Source: Hymenobacter algoricola (GTDB lineage Bacteria; Bacteroidota; Bacteroidia; Cytophagales; Hymenobacteraceae). From it: a DNA stretch of 64,000 nucleotides. The translations under genes were made by a program, and so were the position numbers. This document shows positions 25,552-34,143 of this stretch, one piece after another (within the stretch, counting starts at the first letter, position 1; each line of letters begins with the position of its first letter). Where the stretch lies: assembly GCF_039539525.1 (NCBI RefSeq), contig NZ_BAABDH010000112.1, positions 48,925 to 112,924 on the forward strand. The letters are read 5' to 3'. The notes beneath the pieces were generated by a model, which saw only the letters and a program-made list of their open reading frames with translations, did not search any database and was not told the DNA's origin.

Positions 25552-25809
25552 ATGCCCTTACCCGATTCAATCACCGTCGATGGCTTCACCGCCCTCACCA
25601 CCGAGGCCCACGCCTTGGCCATCTACAACCACACGCTCCGGATCATGGCGCTGAAACGCCGCTTGCAGCTTTCCCTGCAGCGCGAGGAGCGGGAACAATT
25701 CAGTGACGAGCTGCGCCACACCCAGACGCTGGTAAAGGTGCACGTGGTTCGCATGCATGAGATGATTGAGGAGCAGGATGCTGTTGTTGGAACTGCTGAA
25801 GCTGCCTAG
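25552..25809 (+). CDS. small helical hypothetical protein
   Basis: 85 residues, almost wholly alpha-helical and charged (RIMALKRRLQLSLQREEREQFSDELRHTQTLVKVHVVRMHEMIEE), probably a coiled-coil dimer. No family recognised. Confidence 0.6.
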   Translation: MPLPDSITVDGFTALTTEAHALAIYNHTLRIMALKRRLQLSLQREEREQFSDELRHTQTLVKVHVVRMHEMIEEQDAVVGTAEAA

Positions 25810-25813
25810 CGCC

Positions 25814-26317
25814 ATGAAAGCCAAGGAACTGAAGCAATGGAACGAAGCTTTTCCGGTCGGCACGCTGGTACTAGCTTATCCCGGCGGTCGTGATTTCCCG
25901 CCAACGTTTACGAAGATCCGCTCGGCCGCCTTCCTGATGAGCAGCGGGGTAGCCATTGCGGCCGTGGAGCAATGCTCCAGCGGCATTGGCCTCGACTTTA
26001 TCGACCGCTCGACGGAGCCACCGGCGGCGCATGAGCAGATGATGCGCCGGCAACTAGCGGAGAAGGTCATCAAGTTTTCCAGCAACCTCATCTGCGAAAC
26101 GGTGAAGCGCCACCTGGACACCTGGGGGCAGCTCAAGGACCGCAGCATGATCGAGGCGGCTCTGGAGCGAGGGCAGACTGAGGAGGAAGTAATGCGGCGG
26201 CTGCAGGTGGACGCCGCCGATTCGGTGGTAGCAGTACTGCAAACTAAATCGGCTCAGGCATCGGCCGTAGTCGCCCAGCTGCAGCAACACCGGGAAGGAG
26301 GGCAGCAACATGGCTAA
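25814..26317 (+). CDS. hypothetical early phage protein
   Basis: 167 residues from the ATG at 25814. An N-terminal beta-rich part (GTLVLAYPGGRDFPPTFTKIRSAAFLMSSGVAIAAVE) is followed by a long helical C-terminus. Its end overlaps the start of the acetyltransferase gene by 8 bases, indicating one operon. No known motif. Confidence 0.6.
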   Translation: MKAKELKQWNEAFPVGTLVLAYPGGRDFPPTFTKIRSAAFLMSSGVAIAAVEQCSSGIGLDFIDRSTEPPAAHEQMMRRQLAEKVIKFSSNLICETVKRHLDTWGQLKDRSMIEAALERGQTEEEVMRRLQVDAADSVVAVLQTKSAQASAVVAQLQQHREGGQQHG

Positions 26318-26738
26318 GCTCGAAAAACCCGTATTGGTTGAACTGCTAGCGACTGCTGTCGATGGCGATCATTGCGTTTCCCTGGCTGCCATCAGCCTTA
26401 ATTTTGAACTTGTTGGCTCTGCCAGTATCGTCTTCGCAGATTCAGATACACCCACACTGGGGAATCTGTTTGTCTTGGAAGGTCGCCGCCGGGAAGGTAT
26501 TGCTTCAGGCCTGACGAATGCAGCACTCAGCTGGGCGAATTCCATGGAGAAAAGCCTGTATCTGCATGTACAGCCTACAAACACTGCTGCGCGGGCCCTT
26601 TACCAAGAGCTAGGTTTTGAGTACACAGGTGAGTTGACAGATAGTGGAAGCTACTGGATGGTGAAATCTGCGTTCGAGTGCCGTTTGGCTAATCCTTGGA
26701 CCCCACCCCTGTTAGGAGAGGAGGCTCGGAATGCATAG
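26310..26738 (+). CDS. GNAT N-acetyltransferase
   Basis: 142 residues. GNLFVLEGRRREGIASGLTNAALSWA contains the acetyl-CoA loop R-R-x-G-I-A, and LHVQPTNTAARALYQELGFEYTGEL is the classic C-terminal motif B. The target is unknown. As an early phage gene it could modify a host protein or a small molecule. Confidence 0.85.
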   Translation: MAKLEKPVLVELLATAVDGDHCVSLAAISLNFELVGSASIVFADSDTPTLGNLFVLEGRRREGIASGLTNAALSWANSMEKSLYLHVQPTNTAARALYQELGFEYTGELTDSGSYWMVKSAFECRLANPWTPPLLGEEARNA

Positions 26739-26907
26739 AGCCAACTGCCCCATTCGTCAGGCCGCCGACCGGGCGCAGCGCCGCATGATCATGGCCATGG
26801 CCATCCTGATCGGGCTGGCCGGCTGCACCCGCAAGCTCACCCAGACCGAAAAAGCGGAGCACGCAGCCCCACGCGTTGAAGTAGGAAAGGAGGTTCACTT
26901 TGGCTAA
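26731..26907 (+). CDS. 58-residue small lipoprotein
   Basis: MHRANCPIRQ..., then a hydrophobic segment IMAMAILIGLAGC with a lipobox (LAGC), followed by a short charged tail ending HFG. Its TAA overlaps the TTG start of parB by 8 bases and its start overlaps the end of the GNAT gene. Probably a membrane-anchored peptide; function unknown. Confidence 0.55.
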   Translation: MHRANCPIRQAADRAQRRMIMAMAILIGLAGCTRKLTQTEKAEHAAPRVEVGKEVHFG

Positions 26908-28615
26908 GCGCGTGAAAGCAGACGCTCCTGCACCGAACCCAACCGGACCTAACGTTGCCCTCGTGGAGGCAACGCCGGCCGCCCAGCCCCAGGTACACCA
27001 CGCGCTGCAATACGTGGCGCTGGCCGATATCGATCTGGTGGAAAACACCCGGAGCGAGTATGAGGAGGATGAGATGGTGGGCCTTACGCAAAGCGTACGG
27101 GCCCACGGCGTTTTACAGCCCATCAGCCTGCGCCCCCATCCACTGGCCCCCGACCGCTACCAGCTGGCGGCCGGCCACCGGCGCTACTTCGCCTCGGAGC
27201 GGGCGGGCCTGGCCGACATTCCGGCCAGCATCCGGGAGATGACCGACCACCAATTCCTGGAAATCCAGCTGCTGGAGAACCTGCAGCGCCAGAACGTGTC
27301 GCCGGCTGATGAGGCCCGCGCCTTCGCTAATCTGCTGGCCAACGACTTCACGGTCGAGGAAATTGCCGAGCACGTGGGCAAGCCGGCGCGCTTCGTCGCC
27401 CAGCGGGCCAAGCTGGCCGATCTGATTCCCTTCTGGATGGTAGCCCTGCGGGAGAACCGTCTCCCGCTGGTGGCCGCGCACGAGCTGGCCCGGCTGCCGG
27501 CCGCTTCTCAGGAAAAGGCGTGCTCCATCACGGACCCTTACGGGTACACTGTGAAAGACCGCACCAGCTTGAAGTACACGGCCGATATGGTCCGCAAGTA
27601 CATCAGCAGCGAAATCATGCGCGACCTGCACCAGGCCGCATTTCCGAAGGTCGACGAGCTGCTGCTTCCGGCTGCCGGTGCCTGCACCACGTGCCCAAAA
27701 CGGAGCGGTGCTTACCAGCTGCTCTTCGAGGAAGAAGGCGCCAAGGATTTTTGCCTGGATGCGGTCTGCTTTGGAGCCAAGAAGATGGCTTTCGTCGAGC
27801 GGCGCACCCTGGAGCTAACCCAGGACGCCGGCAAAGCGCCGGTGCGCATCACCGCCGAGTGGAACACCAAGACGCCGGGCGTAGTACCTCGCAACGACTA
27901 CCAGCCCGCCACGTCGAGCACCAAAGGGGCTGTCGAGGTGCTCGTGGTTGACGGCCCCGACGCCGGGCAGCTGAAGCACGTGGTGCTCAGTAGCCGGGCC
28001 AAGCCGCTCGACGCTGACCAGATAGCGCAGCAGGAGCGGAGCAAGAAGGAAGTGGAAGCGGCCAGAATTCGGGCCAACCGCCTGAAGCGCGTCACCAACC
28101 AGCTGCTCGCCCAGGAGCTGCGGGCGCAGTTTGTAACGGGCCTGGAGCAAAACGGGCCCGGCGCACGGCAACTGCTTGTGCATTTTGTGGCCCGTGCCAT
28201 CACCTACGGAGTTTCCAAGGCCCCGATTGATACGCTGGAGTACCTAGTACAGCAGTATGGGTTTGACAGAGCAGCCGGCACCGACCTCGATACACAATAC
28301 CGCTCCAGTGAGCCCACGTTGCACGAGCAGTACCTGCGCCGGCAACTGGCCCGGCTGGATGCCAGTGTGCTGGTGGTGCTGTACTTCGACTTGAAATTCC
28401 GGGAGCGGATCGAGAACGAGGAGTATGACAACCAGCGCGCCCTGGCCAAATACCTCCCCGGTGGTGTGCCGGATGTTTCTGCTGAAGCTGAGCAGCTGCT
28501 GGTGGCGCGCTTCTACACCCCGCGCACGAAGAAAGGCAACGACTCGGCCGAGGTTCTGGAGCAGGCCCTGCAGCAGCAGTTTGAGCCGGTCGGAGAGGAG
28601 GTGCCGCATGCTTAA
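26900..28615 (+). CDS. ParB/Spo0J-family protein
   Basis: 571 residues from a TTG start. The ParB N-terminal domain (about 38-150) carries YQLAAGHRRYFASERAG at 88-103, which includes the GxRRxxA CTP-binding motif, then a HTH region (FTVEEIAEHVGKPARFVAQRAKLADLIP). The central CTTCPKRSG...FCLDAVCF is a likely metal-binding Cys cluster. No parA gene is near. In phages such proteins act in partition, transcription or counter-defence nuclease roles; which applies here cannot be read from sequence. Confidence 0.85.
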   Translation: MAKRVKADAPAPNPTGPNVALVEATPAAQPQVHHALQYVALADIDLVENTRSEYEEDEMVGLTQSVRAHGVLQPISLRPHPLAPDRYQLAAGHRRYFASERAGLADIPASIREMTDHQFLEIQLLENLQRQNVSPADEARAFANLLANDFTVEEIAEHVGKPARFVAQRAKLADLIPFWMVALRENRLPLVAAHELARLPAASQEKACSITDPYGYTVKDRTSLKYTADMVRKYISSEIMRDLHQAAFPKVDELLLPAAGACTTCPKRSGAYQLLFEEEGAKDFCLDAVCFGAKKMAFVERRTLELTQDAGKAPVRITAEWNTKTPGVVPRNDYQPATSSTKGAVEVLVVDGPDAGQLKHVVLSSRAKPLDADQIAQQERSKKEVEAARIRANRLKRVTNQLLAQELRAQFVTGLEQNGPGARQLLVHFVARAITYGVSKAPIDTLEYLVQQYGFDRAAGTDLDTQYRSSEPTLHEQYLRRQLARLDASVLVVLYFDLKFRERIENEEYDNQRALAKYLPGGVPDVSAEAEQLLVARFYTPRTKKGNDSAEVLEQALQQQFEPVGEEVPHA

Positions 28616-28817
28616 AGTGTGCCTCGCCCTGCTCGCCGCGCTCGTGACCCTGACGCTCGTGCTGCTGCTGCTCAAGCTCGGGCACATCGGCCCGGTCGGA
28701 TCCTGGCCGTGGCTGTCCGTAGTGGCCCCGATTTGGGGCGCCTGGTGCCTGACGCTCTTTGGCACCATGGTGTACGGCCTGATCCGGCTGGTTATGCTGG
28801 TCGTGCCCAGGAACTGA
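28608..28817 (+). CDS. small two-helix membrane protein
   Basis: 69 residues from the ATG at 28608, overlapping the ParB stop by 8 bases. Two transmembrane helices: CLALLAALVTLTLVLLLLKL and a second covering WLSVVAPIWGAWCLTLFGTMVYGLIRLVMLV. No known family; an inner-membrane protein of the early operon. Confidence 0.6.
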   Translation: MLKVCLALLAALVTLTLVLLLLKLGHIGPVGSWPWLSVVAPIWGAWCLTLFGTMVYGLIRLVMLVVPRN

Positions 28818-29187
28818 TGCGCACGGCCACCCACGCGCTGCAGCGCGCCCCACCCTAGTTTTTCCCTGCCTCGTGTGAGGAGCCGCTTTTATTCCCTGGA
28901 AAAGATGGGGCGGTTGTCGGCCTCGCGGCCGGCCAGGGTCTATTTCCACCCCCACAACCTACTGCAACATTACCGCGCCCGTCGGCCAGTTGAAGCCGAC
29001 CGTTCCCACCAGGGTGGGAATCGAGAGAGGGAAGGGGCCAGCTCGTGCTGGCCGGGCGCACGGAGGCGCTGCATGGCAGTACCTAGCCGGACGGATGGCA
29101 ACCGGGAATACCCGCCCGCTGCCAGCCTAAGGCATTTTTTTGAGCCCTGCCACTATTGGCAAAACCCTACTACCTCATTTCAATCTT
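28818..29187 (+). other. 370-bp gap with two adjacent stem-loops
   Basis: No convincing gene is present. At 28981-29000 GTCGGC pairs with GCCGAC, and at 29003-29020 TTCCCACC pairs with GGTGGGAA around a 2-nt loop. Neither is followed by a T-run, so they are not simple terminators. They lie in the leader of the winged-helix gene and could be an RNA control element or a DNA-binding site for it. Confidence 0.45.
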
Positions 29188-30558
29188 ATGCTTCGTCCTA
29201 CGCTTCTTCCGCTCGACAGCATTCGGCTGTCCTGGCACAGCCTTGTCGAAACTTTGCGCCTTCAGCAGGCGCCTCGGGTGCATAAGCGCAGCGCCCATGT
29301 GGTGCTCGGCAAGGCCCGCCCCGAGGCCACCATCATCACCCGGCCTAAGGCAGTGTGCGATGGGGGCAAGGAAACGGGCCTGACGCTGATCCAGATGGTG
29401 CGCCAGATGGTGCAGCGCCTGCTCAGCCAGGCCGTGCTTTCTGAGGCGCTGGTGGATGCCAACGGCCGCTTCCAACTGCCGCCGCTCTCAGTGAATGCCC
29501 GCAAGCTGATGGAGCGCCGGGGCCTGTCAGAGGTTACTATGCGCAGCCACCTGAAGCAGCTGCAGCTGGCCGGCCTGATTAAGGCCCGAAAGTTCCGCGG
29601 TACGCGTGCCAATTTCCACGTGTGGATAAACCCCGACTTTGTGTGGGAAGTGCCTGTGGATAGCCTTAAAAGCGTCGTAGGGGCTGGTTCCGAATGCACC
29701 CAAGGCGCCCCTTTTTCGGACCCCAACCATAAGAATCTTTCGCTTACTGAGGTTCTTGAACCACTAAAACCTCTCCAATTTCAAGTAGTGCGTGTGGATA
29801 AGTTGCCACTCCACCCCGAGACTGGAACCCCCTTACTGGAACCGGAGGGCTGCATTGAACCGGGGACGGCCCCCCACGACGCCGGCCAGGCGGCGAAATC
29901 TCGGCACAGGGGGCGCGCGGCGGCCCGCAAGGCGTCGGAGACCCCCGGAAACGAGCAGGCCGTGACGGCGGCCCGGAGAGCGCGTGCTGGGGCCTACGTC
30001 GCTCGGTTTTATCAGTACACCAGGACGATGCTCTACTCGCACCTGCCGCCATTTTCCCCCATGGAGGAGCAGTGGGCGAAGCTGGCCATCTGGAAAGGGC
30101 AGTACTACCCGATGCTCGATGCGACGCCAGAAGCCCAGTGGGACCGAATGCACGAGCTGATGCTGCGGCGGGTCGATCTGGCTTACTGGTACTTCCAGCG
30201 CCACCCCGACAGCTACCCAAGCCTGCCGTGGGTCGAGATAACGGCCGGCCAGGGCTACTTCGATGCCGGCAACATGAACGGCTTCGAGCGCACCCGGCTC
30301 TGGATCGGCAGGAAAATGAACAAGCCCAAGGGCGGCTTGACGGCCCTGGATAAGGCCCTGGACACCGCCGTGCGCGAAATTCAGCAGCGCCGCGACCTGG
30401 ACCGCGGCCTCAAGGTTCAGGCTTCCGACCGGGCCAAACGCCTCTCGCTGGAAACGCTGCACTGGACCCACCGCACGCTAACCAACAGCCTCGCTGGCGA
30501 ACAAGGACTTTTCTGCCTCGCTGCCCGCCTCGAGCAGCTGGGCCTGATGCACCCCTAA
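29188..30558 (+). CDS. winged-helix DNA-binding protein, replication initiator candidate
   Basis: 456 residues from the ATG at 29188. Residues about 100-165 (LSVNARKLMERRGLSEVTMRSHLKQLQLAGLIKARKFRGTRANFHVWINPDFVW) form a winged HTH with an Arg-rich wing. A low-complexity Arg/Ala linker (near 240-265) leads to a helical C-terminal domain. The size, the wHTH and the position mid-way through the early region resemble phage replication proteins, but no helicase or polymerase motif supports this. Confidence 0.65.
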   Translation: MLRPTLLPLDSIRLSWHSLVETLRLQQAPRVHKRSAHVVLGKARPEATIITRPKAVCDGGKETGLTLIQMVRQMVQRLLSQAVLSEALVDANGRFQLPPLSVNARKLMERRGLSEVTMRSHLKQLQLAGLIKARKFRGTRANFHVWINPDFVWEVPVDSLKSVVGAGSECTQGAPFSDPNHKNLSLTEVLEPLKPLQFQVVRVDKLPLHPETGTPLLEPEGCIEPGTAPHDAGQAAKSRHRGRAAARKASETPGNEQAVTAARRARAGAYVARFYQYTRTMLYSHLPPFSPMEEQWAKLAIWKGQYYPMLDATPEAQWDRMHELMLRRVDLAYWYFQRHPDSYPSLPWVEITAGQGYFDAGNMNGFERTRLWIGRKMNKPKGGLTALDKALDTAVREIQQRRDLDRGLKVQASDRAKRLSLETLHWTHRTLTNSLAGEQGLFCLAARLEQLGLMHP

Positions 30559-30570
30559 ATCTTTTCACTT

Positions 30571-30581
30571 ACATCTTTTCC
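30571..30581 (+). promoter_or_regulatory. ACATCTTTTCC pre-start motif, copy 3
   Basis: Third identical copy of the element at 24584 and 25538. It ends 2 nt before the ATG at 30584. A partial copy (AAATCTTTTC) lies 14 bp upstream at 30557-30566. Confidence 0.55.
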
Positions 30582-30583
30582 AA

Positions 30584-30868
30584 ATGGTTACGACATCCCA
30601 TTCATCCGCTCCTGAAGCTTCCTGGCCTGCCAGCGCCCTTACCCGCGCCTGGGTGGTGTGGCAAAACGGCTTCAAGAAGTCATTCGCTTCCTTCGACAGC
30701 AGTGGCCGCTACCAGGTCGACAATCCGATGGCCTACGGTATCAAGGGCTTTAAGTCCCGGGTGCTCAATAAGACCTGGCCCTCGCCCATCAAGGAGCTGC
30801 GCATCTACGACAACCAAACCGGTGCGCAGCTGGAGGTGTGGGTGCAAAACGGCGTGCGGCTGGTATGA
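30584..30868 (+). CDS. hypothetical early phage protein
   Basis: 94 residues, basic and aromatic (WVVWQNGFKKSFASFDSSGRYQV), predicted beta-rich. Its TGA overlaps the next ATG (ATGA), so translation is probably coupled. No known family. Confidence 0.6.
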   Translation: MVTTSHSSAPEASWPASALTRAWVVWQNGFKKSFASFDSSGRYQVDNPMAYGIKGFKSRVLNKTWPSPIKELRIYDNQTGAQLEVWVQNGVRLV

Positions 30869-31290
30869 GCCTGCACGAGGAGCTGCTGATCCTGCCGGTG
30901 CTGAGCAACAAGCACGATCAAACCATTGAGCTCACCCCTCACCAGGCCGAAGCACTGCTGCACGCGCTAAAGTGGTACCTGCGCTTCCAGATCATGAAAG
31001 CCACCCACAATGGCCCGCTCTACCCATCCGAAGCGCAAACCATCCGGCCAGTGCACCAGGTGCTCAAGCGGCTGAGCAAGCTGCGGCAGGACTCGTGGCC
31101 ACGTGACCGAATGCAGCGGCCGAAGCTGCGGAAGTTCCGGCTTGAATTCGACGCCGTGCTGCTGCTCAACGGCCTGCTGCGCGAAGACGAGCTGACCGCG
31201 GCCGAAACGATGCACCGCGGGCCGCTGAATGCAGTGTACCTCCAAATCAACCAGAAGGCCCAAAACCTCACGCAGTTCTTTCAACTCTAA
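30865..31290 (+). CDS. hypothetical helical phage protein
   Basis: 141 residues from the ATG at 30865. Predicted mostly helical, Leu/Gln/Arg-rich, with no membrane segment or catalytic motif. Precedes the methyltransferase by 3 bp. Confidence 0.6.
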   Translation: MSLHEELLILPVLSNKHDQTIELTPHQAEALLHALKWYLRFQIMKATHNGPLYPSEAQTIRPVHQVLKRLSKLRQDSWPRDRMQRPKLRKFRLEFDAVLLLNGLLREDELTAAETMHRGPLNAVYLQINQKAQNLTQFFQL

Positions 31291-31293
31291 CCC

Positions 31294-32097
31294 ATGGCTC
31301 CCATTCAGAACCACGACACCTACTGCGGCGCCATGCAAGGCTCACTCGCGCAGAAACTGTTCTTCGTCGAGCACCTGCCCAAACTGGATTATCTGCTCGA
31401 CTACGGGTGTGCGGACGGTCATTTACTGCGGGCCCTTTATCGCAACAACCCCTGGGGCAACCCGGTGCTGGTGGGCTTCGACCAGGACGAGCAGATGATT
31501 GAGCGGGCCGAGGCAGCAGCGTTGGTAGGTGGTGGGCCGCTGTTCGTGAGCAACGAGGCCCACGCGCTGAGCAACCTCACGCTGGCCAGCAAGAAGGGCG
31601 CGCTAACAAGTGCCGTCCTGCTCTCGTCGGTGCTGCACGAAATGTACTCGCAGTCGGCCGATTGGAAGATGACCGGTTTTTGGAAGCGCCTGGCCGCCAC
31701 TAGCGTCGAGTACATCATCATCCGGGATATGTTTTGGGATGAGCGTGAGGCGAAGCCACGGCGACAGTTTGCGCCGGCAATTGAGAGGAACTACCCGAAA
31801 GAAGCTGCCGACTTCGACCTGATGCTCAGCTGCGGCCAATCTATCGACCAGGCCAAGTATGCCACGGAGTTTCTGCTGAAGTACCCTTACCAGGAAAACT
31901 GGAACCGGGAGCTGCTCGAGGACTACTTCAGCATTCCGGTTTCCCTGCCGGCACGCATCCAGGATGCCGGCTACGAGCTGGTGATGTGGAAGCCCCACTG
32001 CGTGCCCTTCATCCAGGAGCGGATAAAACGGGATGTCGGCGTGGAGCTGAGCTACCCGACGCACGTGCACGGTATTTTCAAACGTCGGATTGTATAA
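31294..32097 (+). CDS. class I SAM-dependent methyltransferase
   Basis: 267 residues. Residues 33-45 (DYLLDYGCADGHLLRAL) form SAM-binding motif I and VLVGFDQDEQMI the motif II acidic loop; SSVLHEMYS occupies the motif IV position. The sequence lacks the DPPY or PC motif of DNA methylases, so a protein, RNA or small-molecule target is more likely. Nothing nearby identifies the substrate. Confidence 0.75.
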   Translation: MAPIQNHDTYCGAMQGSLAQKLFFVEHLPKLDYLLDYGCADGHLLRALYRNNPWGNPVLVGFDQDEQMIERAEAAALVGGGPLFVSNEAHALSNLTLASKKGALTSAVLLSSVLHEMYSQSADWKMTGFWKRLAATSVEYIIIRDMFWDEREAKPRRQFAPAIERNYPKEAADFDLMLSCGQSIDQAKYATEFLLKYPYQENWNRELLEDYFSIPVSLPARIQDAGYELVMWKPHCVPFIQERIKRDVGVELSYPTHVHGIFKRRIV

Positions 32098-32355
32098 ATG
32101 AATGTACTGCTCACGGTCGAACTCAGCCTCGACTATCACCGAAAGTACCTGCAGCCTGGGCATAAGGCCAGCACTGTGCATCCGGAGATGGCTCGGAAGG
32201 TAGGGGAGGCGCTGCTGGCCGCCGGCGCCATCACCATCATCGACAATGGCCCCAAGTGCCCCACGGATGCCAAGGACGGCTATCATTCCTTCACGGTGCG
32301 CGTGGCAGCTCTCAATCCACTTTCTAGCCTCTCTACTCTTCCCTCAGGCAAATGA
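32098..32355 (+). CDS. hypothetical phage protein
   Basis: 85 residues starting at the base after the methyltransferase stop; the last codons overlap the next gene. Predicted alpha/beta, with GAITIIDNGPKCPTDAKDGYHSFTVRV in the second half. Not recognised. Confidence 0.55.
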   Translation: MNVLLTVELSLDYHRKYLQPGHKASTVHPEMARKVGEALLAAGAITIIDNGPKCPTDAKDGYHSFTVRVAALNPLSSLSTLPSGK

Positions 32356-32618
32356 AGAAGATGCCCACTGCTGCCGGCGCTGCTCCAGGGCGCCGGAAGC
32401 CTCGGCCCGGTACCGCGGGCCAACTGCTGCTCGAGCACCTGGGCGACGAGGAGGGCTGGGCCGTGCTCAGTGGTGGCCAGCAGCTCAACCCCCGGATCCT
32501 GACGGCCGCGGCGCTGGCGCTTTACCTGAGCCGCAACAAGCTCGCAGCGCGCATCAGCAACCTCGATGTGCTACCGGTAGCACTGCAGTTGGTGGCCAGG
32601 CGCAAGCCCATCCACTGA
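32352..32618 (+). CDS. small basic hypothetical protein
   Basis: 88 residues, Arg/Ala/Leu-rich with an N-terminal basic tail (KKMPTAAGAAPGRRKPRPG). It overlaps the previous gene by 4 bases (ATGA). Last gene of the early run before an AT-richer gap. Confidence 0.5.
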   Translation: MKKMPTAAGAAPGRRKPRPGTAGQLLLEHLGDEEGWAVLSGGQQLNPRILTAAALALYLSRNKLAARISNLDVLPVALQLVARRKPIH

Positions 32619-32781
32619 GTAAACATTGATCTATGTAAATATAACGCGTCAGTTGAACGTATCCGCTCTATTGGCACCTATATTGGTAGCGCGAACACCC
32701 TGCTTGTTGGTAAAAATAGTTACATCCCTCTCGGCTTATTGGATTCTGAAACTCCCGCACTGGCGGGGTGTAAGAGGTCCT

Positions 32782-32811
32782 TTTGTGCACGGGTCAGCAG
32801 GCATAGCTTTG
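32782..32811 (+). promoter_or_regulatory. consensus Bacteroidota promoter of the late region
   Basis: TTTG (32782-32785), 18 bp, then TAGCTTTG (32804-32811), an exact match to the TTTG/TAnnTTTG host consensus. It lies 17 bp before the ATG at 32829 in a 210-bp gap without a credible gene. The gap is AT-richer than its surroundings. Confidence 0.75.
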
Positions 32812-32828
32812 ATTATTCCTACTGAACT

Positions 32829-33446
32829 ATGGCACTAAAAATCCTGGATTTCCCGGTGCAGCCCTACGTGCGCAAATATTTGAACGTGCACCTGGGGCAT
32901 GAGCAGTACCTGCTCAGCACCGCCGACCGCTTCGGCAAGATCCTCTTCCACATGCTGCGCCGGCAAGTGAAGGGCAAGCTGCACCACGCTGGCTCCCGCG
33001 CAGATTGTACGGAAGTGCTGCAGCTGGACATGCGCAATTTCCCGGTGTACCAGTATGGGCTTACGGAGCTGACAGACTACACTATCTTCCAGTTTAACGA
33101 CTTCGTGGATGAAACCATGAAGGAGGAGCTCTACACCTGGGTGCGGAACTTCCTGAGTCGCAAGACCTCGATCCGGGACATCATCCTCGACTTTATGGCG
33201 GGCTACGACTTCCGGGAGGAGGAGGTCAAATACGAGACGCTCCGCAAGGCCGTGCAGCGCAATGTTAAGACGAAGGAGCTGCGAAAAAGACGGCCGAATT
33301 CGGTAGTCAATTTGTCCCAGAAACTTGCTGGTTTGTCCCAGAAAACGGCTGAATTGTCCCAGGAACCGGCTGGTTTGTCCCGCTATGCGTCGCTTTTAGC
33401 TATGCGTCAGGAGCTTATGAAAATTCCGGTAGTCCCCCACAGCTGA
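32829..33446 (+). CDS. hypothetical protein with C-terminal LSQKxAG heptad repeats
   Basis: 205 residues. The N-terminal 150 residues are mixed and soluble (RFGKILFHMLRRQVKGKLHHAG). Near the C-terminus four 7-residue units beginning L-S-Q/R (LSQKLAG, LSQKTAE, LSQEPAG, LSRYAS) are encoded by tandem 21-bp DNA repeats at 33312-33380. First gene after the consensus promoter, so perhaps a late regulator or first structural protein. Family unknown. Confidence 0.65.
   Translation: MALKILDFPVQPYVRKYLNVHLGHEQYLLSTADRFGKILFHMLRRQVKGKLHHAGSRADCTEVLQLDMRNFPVYQYGLTELTDYTIFQFNDFVDETMKEELYTWVRNFLSRKTSIRDIILDFMAGYDFREEEVKYETLRKAVQRNVKTKELRKRRPNSVVNLSQKLAGLSQKTAELSQEPAGLSRYASLLAMRQELMKIPVVPHS
33312..33380 (+). 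repeat. 21-bp tandem coding repeats
   Basis: Three full units starting TTGTCCCAG at 33312, 33333 and 33354, plus a partial unit at 33375. They encode a heptad repeat. Copy number could change by slippage. Confidence 0.85.
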
Positions 33447-33447
33447 G

Positions 33448-34143
33448 ATGGCCACGACTCCAACCCCCGCGTCCGCTCTGTTGCCGGATCCGTTCGGCCT
33501 GCGCAACCTCAACCAGCTGGTCGACGAGAACATCGCCGGCCTGCAGGCCATCTGGTACACCGAGGCCAGCAACCTGCTCACCTGGCCCGAGGTGGGCGCC
33601 CTGCTCATCGAGCAGACCCTGCTGCTGAAGCCCGGCGCCACCTGGTACCAGCTGCTGAGCACCCGCGGCTCGATGCGCTACAAGGCCACGCCCAAAGACC
33701 TGGGCCGCCACGGCTCGGGCTTCACCCACAAACTCACCGGCGCCCTGGCCAAGCATACGGAAGGCCTGGCCGCCGGGCTGGAGACACTGGGGGGCCGGCG
33801 CCTGGTGCTGCTCTACCGCGACCTGAACGGCCAGGTTCAGCTGGTGGGCACGCCCGAGCAGCCCTGCGAGTTCAAGGATAGCTACGATTCCGGCGACCAG
33901 CCCTTCGGCAACCGCAATGGCTACGACTTCACCATCAGCGCGGAGACGGCGCGACGTGCGCGCCCTTACCGCGGCACGTGGGCCGTGTCGGGCCTGGGCC
34001 TGCAGTACGCCGTGGAGCTGCAGCAGGGCAACGGGGGCAGCGTAGAGCTGCGCACTGCGGGCGGCGTGCTGCTGGCCACCGTGCTGGCTGGTAAGACAGT
34101 GATTTTGAAAAGTGGGTTTAGACTTAATTTCCAGGTACAATAA
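33448..34143 (+). CDS. phage structural protein, tail-tip/fibre region
   Basis: 231 residues; the start overlaps nothing and lies 1 bp after the previous stop. N-terminal helical region (NLNQLVDENIAGLQAIWYTE), later beta-rich with a C-terminal sandwich-like part (GGSVELRTAGGVLLATVLAGKTVIL). Directly linked with the fibre-like gene that follows (TAATG overlap). Assignment from context only. Confidence 0.6.
   Translation: MATTPTPASALLPDPFGLRNLNQLVDENIAGLQAIWYTEASNLLTWPEVGALLIEQTLLLKPGATWYQLLSTRGSMRYKATPKDLGRHGSGFTHKLTGALAKHTEGLAAGLETLGGRRLVLLYRDLNGQVQLVGTPEQPCEFKDSYDSGDQPFGNRNGYDFTISAETARRARPYRGTWAVSGLGLQYAVELQQGNGGSVELRTAGGVLLATVLAGKTVILKSGFRLNFQVQ

Noticed and set aside
28875..29285. 136-codon open frame in the early gap
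   Set aside because: Composition (Arg, Ser, His-rich) is that of an out-of-frame shadow, it overlaps the start of the winged-helix gene and crosses the two hairpins.
32626..32838. Open frame of 70 codons before the late promoter
   Set aside because: It lies over the promoter elements, has AT-rich irregular codon use and no recognisable protein character.
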